A stretch of 64,000 nucleotides of DNA. Origin: Lycorma delicatula. Taxonomy: Eukaryota > Arthropoda > Insecta > Hemiptera > Fulgoridae. A program made the position numbers and the translations under genes. The DNA lies in the NCBI RefSeq assembly GCF_047948215.1, contig NC_134460.1, forward strand, positions 149,910,049 through 149,974,048. Direction: 5' to 3'. Every line of letters starts with the position of its first letter. Position 1 is the first letter of the stretch. The notes below the pieces were generated by a model. It made no database searches, had not been told where the DNA came from, and saw only the letters and a program-made list of their open reading frames with translations. Shown one piece after another: positions 24,465-35,635 of the stretch.

Positions 24465-25297
24465 TAATTCTTTTATTAAAAAATAATCAGAGAAGATAGC
24501 ATGCTAATCGCTAGTCTATTCTATTTCTGTTTTATAGAAGAATTTAATTTCGTAGATAATATTTTACGATAAAATTTATGAAATAGATTTTTAACGAATA
24601 ATATTTTTATTTCTATAGGTCAATCTATTAATCTGTTGCACAATCTAATGGATATTTCATGTAATTAACGTACTCGTATTTTGTTTTTATATATTATTTA
24701 AAAGACATTCTATCGCTTACGATAGTAATAAAACATACTGAAAAAAATGTTACGCCGATTTAGTAAATATTCTTTTGTTTGTCTTACTTTTACCTAAACC
24801 GTGTCAAAACGTCACGGAAAAAAGGGACCGGGCTGAAAGAGTCGGCGCCAACCGTTATCATCGTAGCAGTAAACTGCTCTTTGATAAAATTATTATAACT
24901 AACCAAACCTTCTTTGTTTAAGCTTATAGAATAAGTAAAAAAATAAGTATGATCCTAACCTAGTTAAGGTTAGAAAAAGTAGTTTTTACCCTTTACCTAT
25001 TTCAAATTGTAATCTACGGTTTAATCGTTATTTACTTAAGGTTTTATTCATGAAAACTCTTTCCAACTAAAGAGAAATGTTGTACTCTTTCCAGGTACAT
25101 AAGTGAAGTAAATCAAAATGTGTATGTTTTTTTACTTTATTTTATGAAAAAATTATCTTTTCTTGAAAAAGTCAGGTGAGCCGATACGTTTAATACTTCG
25201 GAGGTTAAATATTTAAAAGAACTGAAATATAATTTTTCTAAAATTACTAAAAGATTTCATACATATTTTAATGAATAAGTAATTTAGTCTTATTTAG

Positions 25298-25298
<1 letters not shown>

Positions 25299-25350
<52 letters not shown>
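25299..25350. repeat. (TG)n microsatellite
   Basis: An uninterrupted TG dinucleotide tract of about 26 units. A TA tract of similar length lies at 24416-24462. Confidence 0.95.
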
Positions 25351-25353
<3 letters not shown>

Positions 25354-27387
25354 ATTTCTGCAATTTCTTTGTACATTAGATCGTTTATCTTTTGTTTTTT
25401 TTTCTATTGCAGCACACTTTTTCTGTATATTTAATAAATCGCTATATATTTATTAAATTCTCCAACATTGAAGGCGATTAATCACATATATCGATTATTA
25501 TGCATGATCACCGGATTAATCAAATTTATCGTAAAACACAGAAACGCGCATGCATATATATATATATATTTATTTATTATAATTCTGTGTAATTAATTAC
25601 GAATATTTTTTTTTAATTATTTATTTTTATTAAACATAAAACCAATAATAATGAGCTGGCTTTTTAACATTGAAAAATAAGTTTGTGGTGTAGCAAAATT
25701 TATATGCCCTTCAATTTTATTTTTCAAGTTGCTAGAGATCCGTAATTATCTTATTAAATATTAATTTTACTATTAAGGGTTTTTTATATTCTATTTAACT
25801 AAAGTGTAAGAGTCATTCTTTTTTACTTATAAAATACAATTTTTTTATATAGTCCTACATAAAAAAAATAAATGGTTTGGGTCGATCATAAAATTTTAAG
25901 AGTAATTTTATTGAACGCTATTATTATTAATAATGATTTGTTACGAATTATTATTTCACTAATAATATTACTTTTTAAATATTTAAGTTATATATTTTTG
26001 TTTAAAAAATTAACCAGTCTGTCTACAAATAATTTTCTGCTAACCGCTTATACTTTGTTAATGTTTATCGAAAAAAATTCCGAATTATTGATGTTGTTAG
26101 CCAAGAGATTATTTATATTTTACTATACTATTGTTACGTAATTTCTTTATTAAATTTTTGAATAAGTTAAATCTATACGTTAATAATAAACGATTTAATT
26201 TTATTGCCGTCATTACAAAGTTAATAATTTACTCGTATCACTTTTTTTAATGTAATTTTATATTTATTTTCAAATTAACGGTTGTAGAATTTATCTTACA
26301 TTAGTAATCGTTAAAATCAATTCTAATTACGATTAATTCGTAAACCGGTTTGGTTTGGTTTTACTTTTAATTTCTTTAATATCCGATTTTCGTACGGTTA
26401 TAATTTAATTAAGATTTTAACGTAACTTCTGAGTATGCAAATAAAAAAAGGTACTAAGCCTTCGTGAAGTACTTAATTAGATGGTGATTTTTATTATTAA
26501 CCGAGCTGTTATATCGCCGACCCGTATTTAATATTTACGTATCCTGTTAAATGTATATCATACAACTTATGTAATAATTAATTTTATTACGCGCTTAAAT
26601 TACGAAATATCTTTTTCTCTCCCCCTTTCTATTTATCCACTTCGTCGATTCAGGATGATTCATCGGCAATACGCAAGTCTCTCTTCTGATTCTATAGCTA
26701 AAAATAGGAAAAGAATACATTAAACATATGTCCGAAAACGCTTCGTTAGCGAGTTACAGCTAGCGTAAGATTTCGCTCGAATTTCAACACCCCTGTGGTA
26801 ATGAAGAATTTTTAAAATTCTGGGAAGGTCAATTAAGGGCGAATTTAATATTTTCTTGTGGGTTTTGACCGGCAAACATTTAAAAAATTCGTCTCAGAAC
26901 TGTACTTCCATTTGTTTTAAAGATATCTGACGTAAAGCACAAAAATTTGGGGTAAAAAATAACCCATTTTTGGGTTTAACAAAACAAATCTTTGTTAAAC
27001 GGTTAAGTTTGTATATTTTGTATTTAATTCTGAAAAGATTCACGGAAATTACTTTTGAAAAAATTGAATACAGGATATTGACATTTAACTTTATTATAAA
27101 ACAAAACAGACTGAATTGTGAAAAAAATTTAAATATTTTATTTTTCAGTTAGAAATGTAAAACATATAATTCTGAAAACATTCATATAAATTACTTAACA
27201 AAAATTGAATATTAACGGCAACAAATTACTAATTTTGTCCACAGGTTACAAATAACAGCTGATCATTTATTTACTACTTTTTTATCAGAATGAATTAATT
27301 TGTTTTTGTAGGTTGACAATATAGCCGATCAGAAATAACGTTTTGAAACAGCATTTGAGTTATCTTAATGGTGGTTTTTGTATTGTA

Positions 27388-27930
27388 CGAGGTGTGTAAG
27401 AAAAGTAATGAGACTGACTTTTTACTTACCAAAGTTTTTATTTTTTTCAAACAACAATATTATCCCCTTCAAAGTAATTCCCTTGGGCAACTATATATCG
27501 GCGGAGTCGTTGTTCCCACTCCTGGTAGCAGCGCTGGAAGACTGGTAGGGCTTTTAACCGGTCGGTCACAGTTGTTTGAATGTTCTCCAGAGTTCCAAAA
27601 TGACGTCCTCTTAAGACTCGTTTCAATTTCGGGAAAAGGAAAAAGTGACAAGAACTCAAATCAGGCGAATAGGGATGGTTGAGGAACCGTAGGAGTAGGT
27701 TTTGTGGTCAAAAATTCCAAGATGGAAATGGCCGTGTAACACGGGGCATTGTCACGATGAAGCAACCACTTGTCTGCAGTGTCTGGTCCCATGCGAATCA
27801 CTCTTTTCCTGATCCTTTCAAGGACACCTTTGTAAAACACTTGGTTTACAGTTTGTCCTGGAAGAACAGATTCTGTATGCACGATACCCCTACTGTGAAA
27901 AAAGCAAATCGGCACGGTTTTGATCTTTGA
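27388..27930 (-). mobile_element. Mariner (SETMAR-type) 3' half, left part of chimera 1
   Basis: The C-terminal half of a mariner transposase plus one terminal end. Minus strand, from the junction: SKIKTVPICFFHSRGIVH; the second catalytic aspartate in HRDNAPCYTA; a frame change near 27690; then SPDLSSCHFFLFPKLK, where the third catalytic aspartate (CDFF) has become histidine; then GTLENIQTTVTDRLKALP; and the typical end GNYFEGDNIVV (27447). The terminal sequence ACGAGGTGTGTAAGAAAAG at about 27387 is preceded by TA. The matching N-terminal half is not next to it; a compatible one is at 33797-34152. Confidence 0.88.
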
Positions 27931-28644
27931 TTGTAGCCAGCAGTGTCTGTCTTCCTCTTCCAAGAGTGCGATGAACCGAAATAAAATATCCTGATATCGT
28001 TCTGCATTAATGGTGTACTCGAAAAAAATAGGACCGATTATTTTCTTCCGTGATATCGCGCACCACACCCCCGACTTCTGCGGGTGTAATTGTTTTTTGT
28101 GATAAACGTGGGGATTTTCAGCGCTCCAAATTCTACTGTTTTGGCTGTTTACGTAGCCATCCGAATGAAACCGTGCTTCATCTGTGAAAAATAACGATTC
28201 CATAACGTTAATTCCCTCACGCAGAAATCGACGGAACCGTTGACAATATTGTAGCCGTTTTTCTTTGTCGGGTTCAAGAAGTCGATGAACCGCTTGAATG
28301 CGATAAGATCGTAATTGTAATCGTTTGGTCGCCCGATGAACAGTTGATTTAAACAAATTAATTTCAGCAGACAAACGTCTGATCGATTTATTTGGCGAGA
28401 CGAGTAATCGGTCTTTAATTTCAGCGACTGTATCTGTATTCAACACTGACGCAGATCTTTTCTGTTCCTTGTTATGAACAGAACCGGTCTCTCTAAATTT
28501 TGCGACTAACCTTAATACTGATGTTTTATTAGGAGCCGGTTTATCTGGGTACTTATGGCGAAACAAATCTTGCACTGCGATCGCTGATTTCGTACTGAAG
28601 TACGACTCGACAATGAAAACACGTTCATCTAGCGAAAACACCAT
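27661..28644 (-). pseudogene. Chimeric transposase ORF (two different DDE transposases fused in frame)
   Basis: A 327-codon uninterrupted frame built from two proteins. Residues 1-238 (28644-27931) are a Tc1/mariner-type transposase of the insect DUF4817-like kind. They start with MVFSLDERVFIVESYF, then helix-turn-helix VLRLVAKFRETGSVHNK and RRLSAEINLFKSTVHRATKR, then the first catalytic aspartate in FFTDEARFHSDGYVNSQN, then LHPQKSGVWCAISRKKIIGP, ending at RHCWLQ. There the next residues should be the second-aspartate box. Instead residues 239-327 continue as the C-terminal half of an unrelated SETMAR-type mariner (SKIKTVPICFF... then HRDNAPCYTA). The fusion is in frame, so the ORF looks like a gene. 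It combines catalytic parts from two families and stops before the mariner C-terminus, so I treat it as a by-product of rearrangement. Confidence 0.9.
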
Positions 28645-28828
28645 CTTGTCTGTAGCAATACACTGAACTTTATGATTGGATTATTATTACTATCGGTAGT
28701 GTTCTACTGCATCGCCGCGATGTTCAGATGTTGGACGAGTCCATTTCAGTAACGAGTAGGGGAGTAAGCTTGACTTTTGAAATTTCATGGATGAGTGATT
28801 TATGGGTTGCGTTTTATATGGGCACCTG
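27931..28828 (-). mobile_element. DUF4817-type transposon 5' half, right part of chimera 1
   Basis: The N-terminal half of the transposase described at 27661-28644, plus its outer end. On the plus strand the outer end reads GGGTTGCGTTTTATATGGGC, then ACCTG, followed by TA. This agrees with the outer end of the other half-element at 34584 (TTGCGTTTTATATGGG...CCTG, then TA). Both carry the same terminal sequence, as expected for the two ends of a single transposon. Confidence 0.88.
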
Positions 28829-28867
28829 TATAATAATATAACAAGTATACACTCGACCACCACGAGA

Positions 28868-28925
28868 CATGTACTAATGAATCGGGATTTTCCGCTAGTG
28901 ATCGGTATATCCAGGTGCTAAACTA
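28868..28925 (+). repeat. Fragment of GC-headed repeat G
   Basis: ACTAATGAATCGGGATTTTC and CGCTAGTGATCGGTAT match the middle of repeat G (17320-17365, and the reverse complement of 35425-35465). Head and tail are missing. Confidence 0.6.
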
Positions 28926-29071
28926 ACGGGGACGCACTCACAGACACACATACAAATGCCGTTTGGTAGGATAGGATTAATTGATAAAGTCAGGTCTGGT
29001 CATCATGAATTTCTGAAAGTTCTGATTTTTTAAATCAGACAGCCGTATACTAACATTTTCTGAAGTAATGT

Positions 29072-29170
29072 AGACATCAAAACGTCACGATCTGTCATAT
29101 GCCCAAATTGGACGGATTACAATACTTTCCCTTCTAGTGTAGAGCTATAGCCTATCTAGACGGGAAAGTA
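29072..29170 (-). mobile_element. Hairpin-ended repeat family H, terminal fragment g
   Basis: Only the hairpin-I end of the family: ACATCAAAACGTCACGATC, ATATGCCCAAATTGGACGG, ATTACAATACTTTCCCTTC, then CTATAGCCTATCTAGACGGG and AAAGTAAAA. It lacks the body and the tRNA-like unit. Confidence 0.8.
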
Positions 29171-31335
29171 AAAACCGTATGTTATATTGTTTTATACGAA
29201 GTAAGAAAAACCTTTCGATCATATAAAGAGAGCGATGTTATTTAATTTTTTCGAAAGAAAATTGTCCAGGATTTACGCTCTTGAAAACTCTAGGAAAGTA
29301 TGGCCGAATGTAAATCAACATAAAACCCGACTCGATTAAATTTAATAAACAAAATGGATAACAGAAGAACTTGTACCAGTGGCAGCACTAGATCTTAAGA
29401 TTGTATCTGATGTTATTTTTATGGAATTTTCGATAATTTAAAAAAAATTTAAACGGATTAAGTCAACAAAAATTAAATTCAAATCGTATGAATAATAAAA
29501 ACACAATTTATTAAAAAAAAAAAAAAAAAAAATTGCAGGTAGCCAATTTAACGCAATATTTTATTACCCTATTTTTATAGATGCTAAGATGCAATTGAAT
29601 GTCTAGTAAACTACTCCGTTTTGCGTTTTATGTTCTGTTAATCTGTTATAATTATGACGATTATTAAGACCCGCACATTAAGTCTGTGTGTAAAGGTAAA
29701 ATTAAAAATTCTCCTTATAGTTTACAGTTATCTTTGAACAAATGTTTAATTCTTTTAAATGCGGCATTTATTGATTTTCTCCGTTAATCGATCAAAGCTT
29801 ACTACACTAAGAAATCCACTTAAATCTATCGTTTTTGCGAAAAGAAAATTAAATCGAACAAGAAGGTTCAGTACAATATCTTTAAGGCTATTAATACACG
29901 TAGAAAACATTAATAAAAAGAATATATAAAGGTAAAAATAAAATAAAATAAAATAGAGTACAACATACGCGTGAAACTTAAACAAAACACAACAAATTTT
30001 ACGTAAAAATATTGCTCGGTTCGATTACGAAAAATTAAAATCGAAACTAAAATTGTAATTAACTATAATATAAATTATTATATTATAAAGCGAGTGTTAA
30101 GTATCGTTAGGTTAAACAAAGCATTAATGAAGCGTCGTCAAAAAAAATTCAACTGAAACATTTCAATCCTTCATGCTTTTATTAAGGAACCACAATTTTA
30201 TAAAATCTTTAAACTAAAGCAAATGGAAAAAGAGTATATGACGGTTCATAATCTAAATGATTTATAGCTACAATAAAATTTTATATAATTCATATATACA
30301 CTGGTTTTTCCCGCTTAATGTCTCCAAGCGTTTCACACGATTCTCAACCGCCTTGAGGGCACACCACACTCATTCAATAACCGTTCTCTTATTCTAGACC
30401 AGACACTCTCAGGCTAATCCTTGTACACAGAGAATGTCTGTTTTTTCACGTTGTTCAAATCTATTAATAAGCGGGTTATGCTTCATTCATAAAAAAAAAA
30501 AACATGAATCTATTTTTTTCAATTTTTTCAATTTAGGATGATAAGCAAAACTATAAATACCAATAAGAAAAAAACAGCAACAGCCTCTTTAAATTGTTGT
30601 GGGAAATATTTTTTATTTTACGTAAAAATCGTTCAACTTCTACCCTACCGTTTTCACTTTATATATATTTACACTTTTGGACACTTTCAGATTCCCTGAG
30701 ACCAAAGCGATTTACCATTTCCTTGACTGAAGATAAAATTTTTGGAAAATTGATAACAAACCGGTACCTTTTTAAATTCTTTTAGAAGGAACGTATACTT
30801 TTAACTCGTTTTGAAACGTAAAGGTTTTCAAAAAGTCCATCGAAGAAAAAGACTGATTTCTGGAATTTATATATAAAAACGCAACGAATTGCATATAATC
30901 AAAACTAAATTAATAAAAAAAATTCGGTTTCCGCAAAAAAAGGACCACTGTTAACAGAAGCATCGAACTTACACTTCGGCAATAGAAATTAAAATCAACG
31001 TAGTGTAGTAAAATTTAACCCGGGATAGCTTACAAGAACCTTTTGAGGAAACTATCTATTTTCGGGCACAAGAAACCTCCAGGCGACCCAAAGATATTAA
31101 ACGGAAAAGAAAGGATTGTGAATCGTTTTAAAGGGCGATTAAAAACAAAACTTTTGACGTAAAAATCTTCGAGCTCCGATGTCCGTGACCAAACTAATAA
31201 CATGTAATATTTTTTACAACTATTTTAAAAAATAAAGGTTTCTGATGTCACTTATATTATCTCTGATAAACTGAGTCGTGGTGGGGGTAAAATCTACGCT
31301 TCCACCCGACCGTAACAAGATACTAGATTTCGATC
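29171..31335. other. Anonymous AT-rich sequence
   Basis: No gene or mobile element recognised. An A-run occurs at about 29512-29532. The moderately GC-balanced patch at 30300-30480 is open in no useful frame and matches no known family. Confidence 0.5.
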
Positions 31336-31348
31336 GACTGCTCTACCT

Positions 31349-31647
31349 TTCTTTCTTTTTCCTGTTTAGCCTCCGGTAACTACCGTTTAGATAATTCTTC
31401 AGAGGATGAATAAGGACGATATGTATGAGTGTAAATGAAGTGTAGTCTTGTACATTCTCAGTTCGACCATTCCTGATGTGTGGTTAATTGAAACCCAACC
31501 ACCAAAGAGCACCGGTATCCACGATCTAGTATTCAAATCCGTGTAAAAATAACTGGGTTTACTAGGACTTGAACGCTGTAACTCTCGACTTCCAAATCAG
31601 CTGATTTGGGAAGACGCGTTAACCACTAGACCAACCCGGTGGGTTTT
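31349..31647 (-). mobile_element. SINE family S, copy 3, with 13-bp target-site duplication
   Basis: A full-length SINE flanked by identical GACTGCTCTACCT at 31336-31348 and 31648-31660. Read on the minus strand it begins AAAACCCACCGGGTTGGTC. Its A box is TGGTCTAGTGGTTAA, the stretch AATCAGCTGATTTGG is self-complementary, and it ends GGCTAAACAGG with a purine-rich tail. The tRNA-like head would drive Pol III transcription. The exact duplication shows insertion by reverse transcription. Confidence 0.92.
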
Positions 31648-31799
31648 GACTGCTCTACCTAGGCAGATAGACCGTCTCGAGGCACCCCGCCTGTGACCAC
31701 ACTTGTGGCAGGCTGAGGCGTCTGGGCCTTCGCGCATGCACACTGAACAGGCGCCTGCAACCTCACGCATGCGCAGTGAGTAGGAGCCGTGGATGAATC

Positions 31800-32068
31800 C
31801 CTCTTTTTCTTACCTACTCTAGTAAAGCATTACTTCAGAGGATGATATGTATAAACGAAAATGAAGTGTATTCTTGTAAAGTATCAGGTCGACCGTTCCT
31901 GAGATATCCGGTTAGCTGAAACCCAACCGCCAAAGAACACCGTATCCGCAATCTAATATTTAAGTCCTTATAAAAGTAGCTGCCTTCACTAGCATTTCAA
32001 CCTTAGAACTGTCGACTTCGAAATCAGCTGATTTGTGATGAGTTCACCACTAGACCGACCCGTGGGTA
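31800..32068 (-). mobile_element. SINE family S, copy 4
   Basis: Another SINE in the same orientation as copy 3. It keeps the head (ACCCACGGGTCGGTCTAGTG on the minus strand) and the body (GGTCGACCTGATAC, TCATCCTCTGAAGTAAT). The tail is decayed, with TTACTAGAGTAGG in place of the usual GGAGGCTAAACAG. No clear flanking duplication. Confidence 0.8.
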
Positions 32069-33782
32069 TTTTCAATTACCTTTTTGATTATTCTATCAAA
32101 AGAAGTAAATTGCTTTAAGCGTACAATCGAGCAACTCGAAGCAAAATCACTTTTTAGAAATATTATTACGGGTAGAAATAAATACCCTGATCTTTCAAGG
32201 GATTATGAAGTTGTGAGAACAATAGATACGACCGGAAGGAACGGTAAGTCCTCCTCATGATTTTTTTTTTTTTTGCTTTCTTGTTTGCGATTTGTTTGAG
32301 AGCAGATCCTGCTTTTGTCAGTGAACACCAATGTATTACCCTACCTATGACCATTTCTCATCGACGGTTTTACACATGAATTTTGGCTACACAACCTGGA
32401 ACGGTTTCAATATAATGTAACTAACCGCATTAAAAAAAAAAGTAAATAAATAAAATACTTAATACGATTTTTATTGATTTATAGAAATTGTTTAACGCTT
32501 TAATGTTAAACTATTATTAAATATACGCTTACTAATGAGATCATAAGTATTTTAATCTGCTCCTGTTGTTAATAACTTGGTCTAGTTTTAAATGCCGCTT
32601 TCTCTTTCTTAAAATTGATTTATTGCCAAAATTACAATCAGCTTACCTCTACAATCTTATTAATTAGTTTATTGAATAATCTTATTATAATAAAAGGAGC
32701 TAACGACAAACTGTTAAAACCGTTTTATCGAAAAAATATGTACACGTTTAATGATGTATATCAAACAAGAATAAACGATGCATACTACAACTGCGTAAGT
32801 AATTAGTTTTACTTACTATATATAATTTCTACATTTTTTCCTACATTTTAATATTTTCAAGGTTTATAATATATTACGTACGTATAATAAATCGGTTGTA
32901 GAATCTAATTATGAAATTTAACTATTATCGAATATAAAATAGCGGTATATGTTAGACAAATATAATTACAATAAAACATCAAAATCTTTAGATACGAATA
33001 AAATATATTTACAATTAATTATAATATATATATATATATAAGTTGGTTACATCATTTATTTAGTTAGTTGTATGAACTTATAATGCAGCTAAAGAAAAAG
33101 ATGACAAAAAACCTTGAATTATATCGTATACACATACGAATAGAAACCGGTCATTATTTATGACATAAAAATTTACAATAATTTTAATAGCCGCTGATGA
33201 TTACGAATACAATAAAAATTAACGTATTATTATGAATATTATTACGATTAACTTATATTAATGATTTAATGAAAAATTAAAATAAATCTGAACATAAAAA
33301 CCTTAAAGAGCTTCACAATTACAATTATTATTAATTATAGAGTATTATAATATAATTAATATAAACATGTCCCTTTCCGCGCGTGCATACACATACACAA
33401 CAGTTTTTTGAAGATTGTAAAAGCGTTTGTTTCAAAATTTATCGTGTAATTATTTAGCAATTTATAAGATTAACATTTCTATTCCATTCGTAGATTTTTT
33501 CTTTTTCCCCAAAAAGAAGGTATTTACTCGTGCATTAATAAACTGTAAAAAAAAAGACAACGTAAAGAAAATAGAAATATAATGCAGAAAAATATACGTA
33601 AACTCGCTAAAGTTCTATTCGCTTACGTTTTACAAAATAAAAGTTGACAGAAGTAATTTAGACAGCCGTAAATTATTATGTATTTTTAATTATCGGTAAT
33701 AAATTGTAGGATAAGAGAAATTCATTTAAATATTACGTATATTTAAATAAAAAATTTCGTTTAAAACATAATAAATAAACAT
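32069..33782. other. Anonymous AT-rich sequence
   Basis: No gene or element recognised; composed mostly of A and T with an AT tract at about 33025-33040. Frames at 32166-32354 and 32615-32806 show no family signature. Confidence 0.5.
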
Positions 33783-33820
33783 GATTTTGAAGTTGAAGGG
33801 AGACCTTCAACTTCAAAATC
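33783..33820. repeat. 17-bp perfect inverted repeat at the mariner break
   Basis: GATTTTGAAGTTGAAGG, a GAGA loop, then CCTTCAACTTCAAAATC. The right arm is mariner coding sequence (PSTSKS). The left arm is its mirror, so the palindrome marks the exact place where the mariner is truncated. Confidence 0.9.
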
Positions 33821-34152
33821 TGACGAAAACGTTGAGCGCGTGAGGGTTCTTGTACGATCAGACCGTCGTTTATCAATAAGGATGATAAGTAAATGGTTAA
33901 ATTTGAACGCTTTCACCGTACATCAAATTTTGATAGACGATTTGGACATGCGAAAGGTTTGTGCGAAATCGATGCCGAAATACCTCACAAAGGAACAGAA
34001 GGGCGATCGAAGAAACGTGTGAGTTGATCTTCTTAAGAGGATTGACAACGACCAAGAATTCTTAAATCGTGTGATCACAGGTGATGAAACCTCGATATTT
34101 GAGTACGATCCTGAAACAAAGCGGCAAAGCGAAGAGTGGCACACTCCATCAA
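33797..34152 (+). pseudogene. Mariner (SETMAR-type) transposase, middle part, left part of chimera 2
   Basis: Reads GRPSTSKSDENVERVRVLVR, then SDRRLSIRMISKWLNLNAFT, VHQILIDDLDMRKVCAK and KYLTKEQKGDRRNV, an opal stop at 34021, then LLKRIDNDQEFLNRV. The first catalytic aspartate is in ITGDETSIFEYDPETKRQSE, ending EWHTPS at about 34150. This is the second helix-turn-helix and first catalytic block of a mariner transposase. The first roughly 80 codons and the 5' terminal repeat are missing (fold-back break at 33783-33820). After EWHTPS the sequence switches to another transposon family, so the C-terminal half is not here. It fits the mariner half at 27388-27930. Confidence 0.87.
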
Positions 34153-34584
34153 CTACACGGTGCGACATCGCACTACGCGGGTTCAACTTCTGATTTCGTT
34201 GAGGAATTCTTTGGTAATCGTGTTATCGGTCGAGGTTTGTGGCCACCAAGATCTCCAGATTTGACTGCGGCGGATTTTTTTCTACGGGGTTACCTCAAAG
34301 AAAAAGCCTACAGCAATAAACCACGAACACTTGAACGATTGAAAGTCAATATTAAACAAGCTGTATTAAATATCCAGCCACAAACTTTGAAAAAAGTTGC
34401 AAGAAACGCTGTAAAAATAATTGAAGCTTGTATTCAAGAAGATGGCGGCCACTTCCAACATTTACTCTAAATGTAAGGTAATGGATGGTAATAATAAAAA
34501 TTACATTTACATTTACACATGCCTTTTTATTATTTCAATACCTACCAATATAAGGTTGGATTGCGTTTTATATGGGAAATCCTG
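34153..34584 (+). pseudogene. DUF4817-type transposase C-terminal half, right part of chimera 2
   Basis: Starts at LHGATSHYAG (34153), where the usual aspartate of the QDGAT box is histidine. It continues through EEFFGNRVIGRGLWPPRSPD with the third catalytic aspartate in AADFFLRGYLKEKAYSN, then PQTLKKVARNAVK and QEDGGHFQHLL before a TAA at 34468-34470. The outer end TTGCGTTTTATATGGGAAAT, CCTG, TA matches the outer end at 28828. The N-terminal half is missing here but present, in opposite orientation, at 27931-28828. Confidence 0.88.
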
Positions 34585-35149
34585 TATATCGATATACCGA
34601 ATATATATATATCGATATATATGTGAAGTACATATCAAAGGTTTTGGGAAAATTTAGTACTTTTTTTAACCGGATTCGAATTATTGGACGAAAAACGCAA
34701 ATATCTCAAAAACGGTTGGTCCTAGCGCTCTGAAAATTTGTTCGATCCCGCGAAGTTTCGGGGTGGGGGGAGGGTCGCGGGGTTCCTAGTGGTCCCCGTC
34801 GAAATGTAATATTTTCATCTGCTTCCGGGGCGCCGTTCAAAAATTTGTGAGGTGATGCAAGGGGTGCTACCGTAATATCTCGACAACCGCTCCTTCGATT
34901 TTCACGATTCAAACGGTGTATGTATCAGCAAGTCGAGCGCTAACTGTTTAATGCACGGGGTACACTCTTGATCGACCGGATCTTGGATATCCGGAAATAA
35001 ATCGTTTTGTCGTTTGTTTTGATTGCACTCGCCCAGCATAAAACTTACCGAACATATCTTTCGCTAAATACGCTCAAACCTGTGCGCTAGCGCCGCTGTA
35101 AAGTATGACCTTATGAAGACTAAAAAGCAGAAAATAAGAAATATATAAT
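34585..35149. other. Unclassified sequence with a GC-rich patch
   Basis: A TATA/CGAT-rich palindromic stretch (34590-34625) is followed by a moderately GC-rich segment (34680-34990). This includes AAATATCTCAAAAACGGTTG and a G-run (GGGGTGGGGGGAGGG). The wording resembles insect interspersed repeats, but I found no second copy in the window. Confidence 0.4.
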
Positions 35150-35635
35150 TTTTTTTCTTTTTGGGTGGTGCAACGGTACCCTACTCTTTAGGCCATTCAT
35201 CACGCATACAAAATATTGGCAAAAACATACAATTTTTAATTTGAAGCTTATGGCTTTCACGTAATATCACCATCAAAGCTTGTTGTCAAATCCATTCTGT
35301 GATACTGTCCTAGAATTATTTCTTGATATTTTAGTGCGTTTAATTTATTAGCGGTGTTTTAAAACATTTTTTTTGTTTATGTGATAGTTTTTCTTCATAA
35401 AATAATGAACTATAACCAAAAAGTAGGCATCGATCACTAGCGGAGATTCCCGATTCATTAGTTTCAATTTTTAGAGTTAAATTTCTTATTTAACTTTTTT
35501 ATATCACTTTTCATCAATTAAAAAAAAATATATTTTTACACAAGAGGAAATCAATTTTGCACTACTTATAATCCCATTCCGAGACGCCGCCCGCCAGGGC
35601 AACCCGTCTGGAGGGCCTAGCTGTGGAGGCGTATG
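35150..35635 (-). repeat. GC-headed dispersed repeat G, copy 2
   Basis: The reverse complement runs GCCTCCACAGCTAGGCCC, GACGGGTTGCCCTGGCGGGC, CCTCTTGTGTAAAAATATA, GAAATTTAACTCT, CTAATGAATCGGGAATCTCC, TTTTATGAAGAAAAACTATC, TGGATTTGACAACAAGCTTT and GTTTTTGCCA, the same order as 17155-17640. Its tail carries only one arm of the terminal hairpin (GGCCTAAAGAGTAGGG), in the flipped orientation compared with copy 1. Confidence 0.78.

Larger units (their letters stand above)
23221..27387. other. Long anonymous AT-rich stretch with microsatellites
   Basis: About 4 kb without a recognised gene or autonomous element. It contains a poly-T run (about 23932-23957), a TA tract (24416-24462), a long TG tract (25299-25350) and an AT tract (about 25553-25570). 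A weak tRNA-like B-box stretch sits at 24360-24415 (minus strand). AT-driven frames (25872-26141, 26970-27152) look like chance. Confidence 0.5.

Noticed and set aside
25872..26141. 89-codon hydrophobic frame resembling a membrane protein
   Set aside because: Isoleucine-, leucine- and asparagine-rich composition is what AT-rich random sequence gives; no start context, homologue or neighbouring exon.
27368..27930. Plus-strand frames of 104 and 83 codons
   Set aside because: Antisense to a clear mariner transposase; no motifs of their own.
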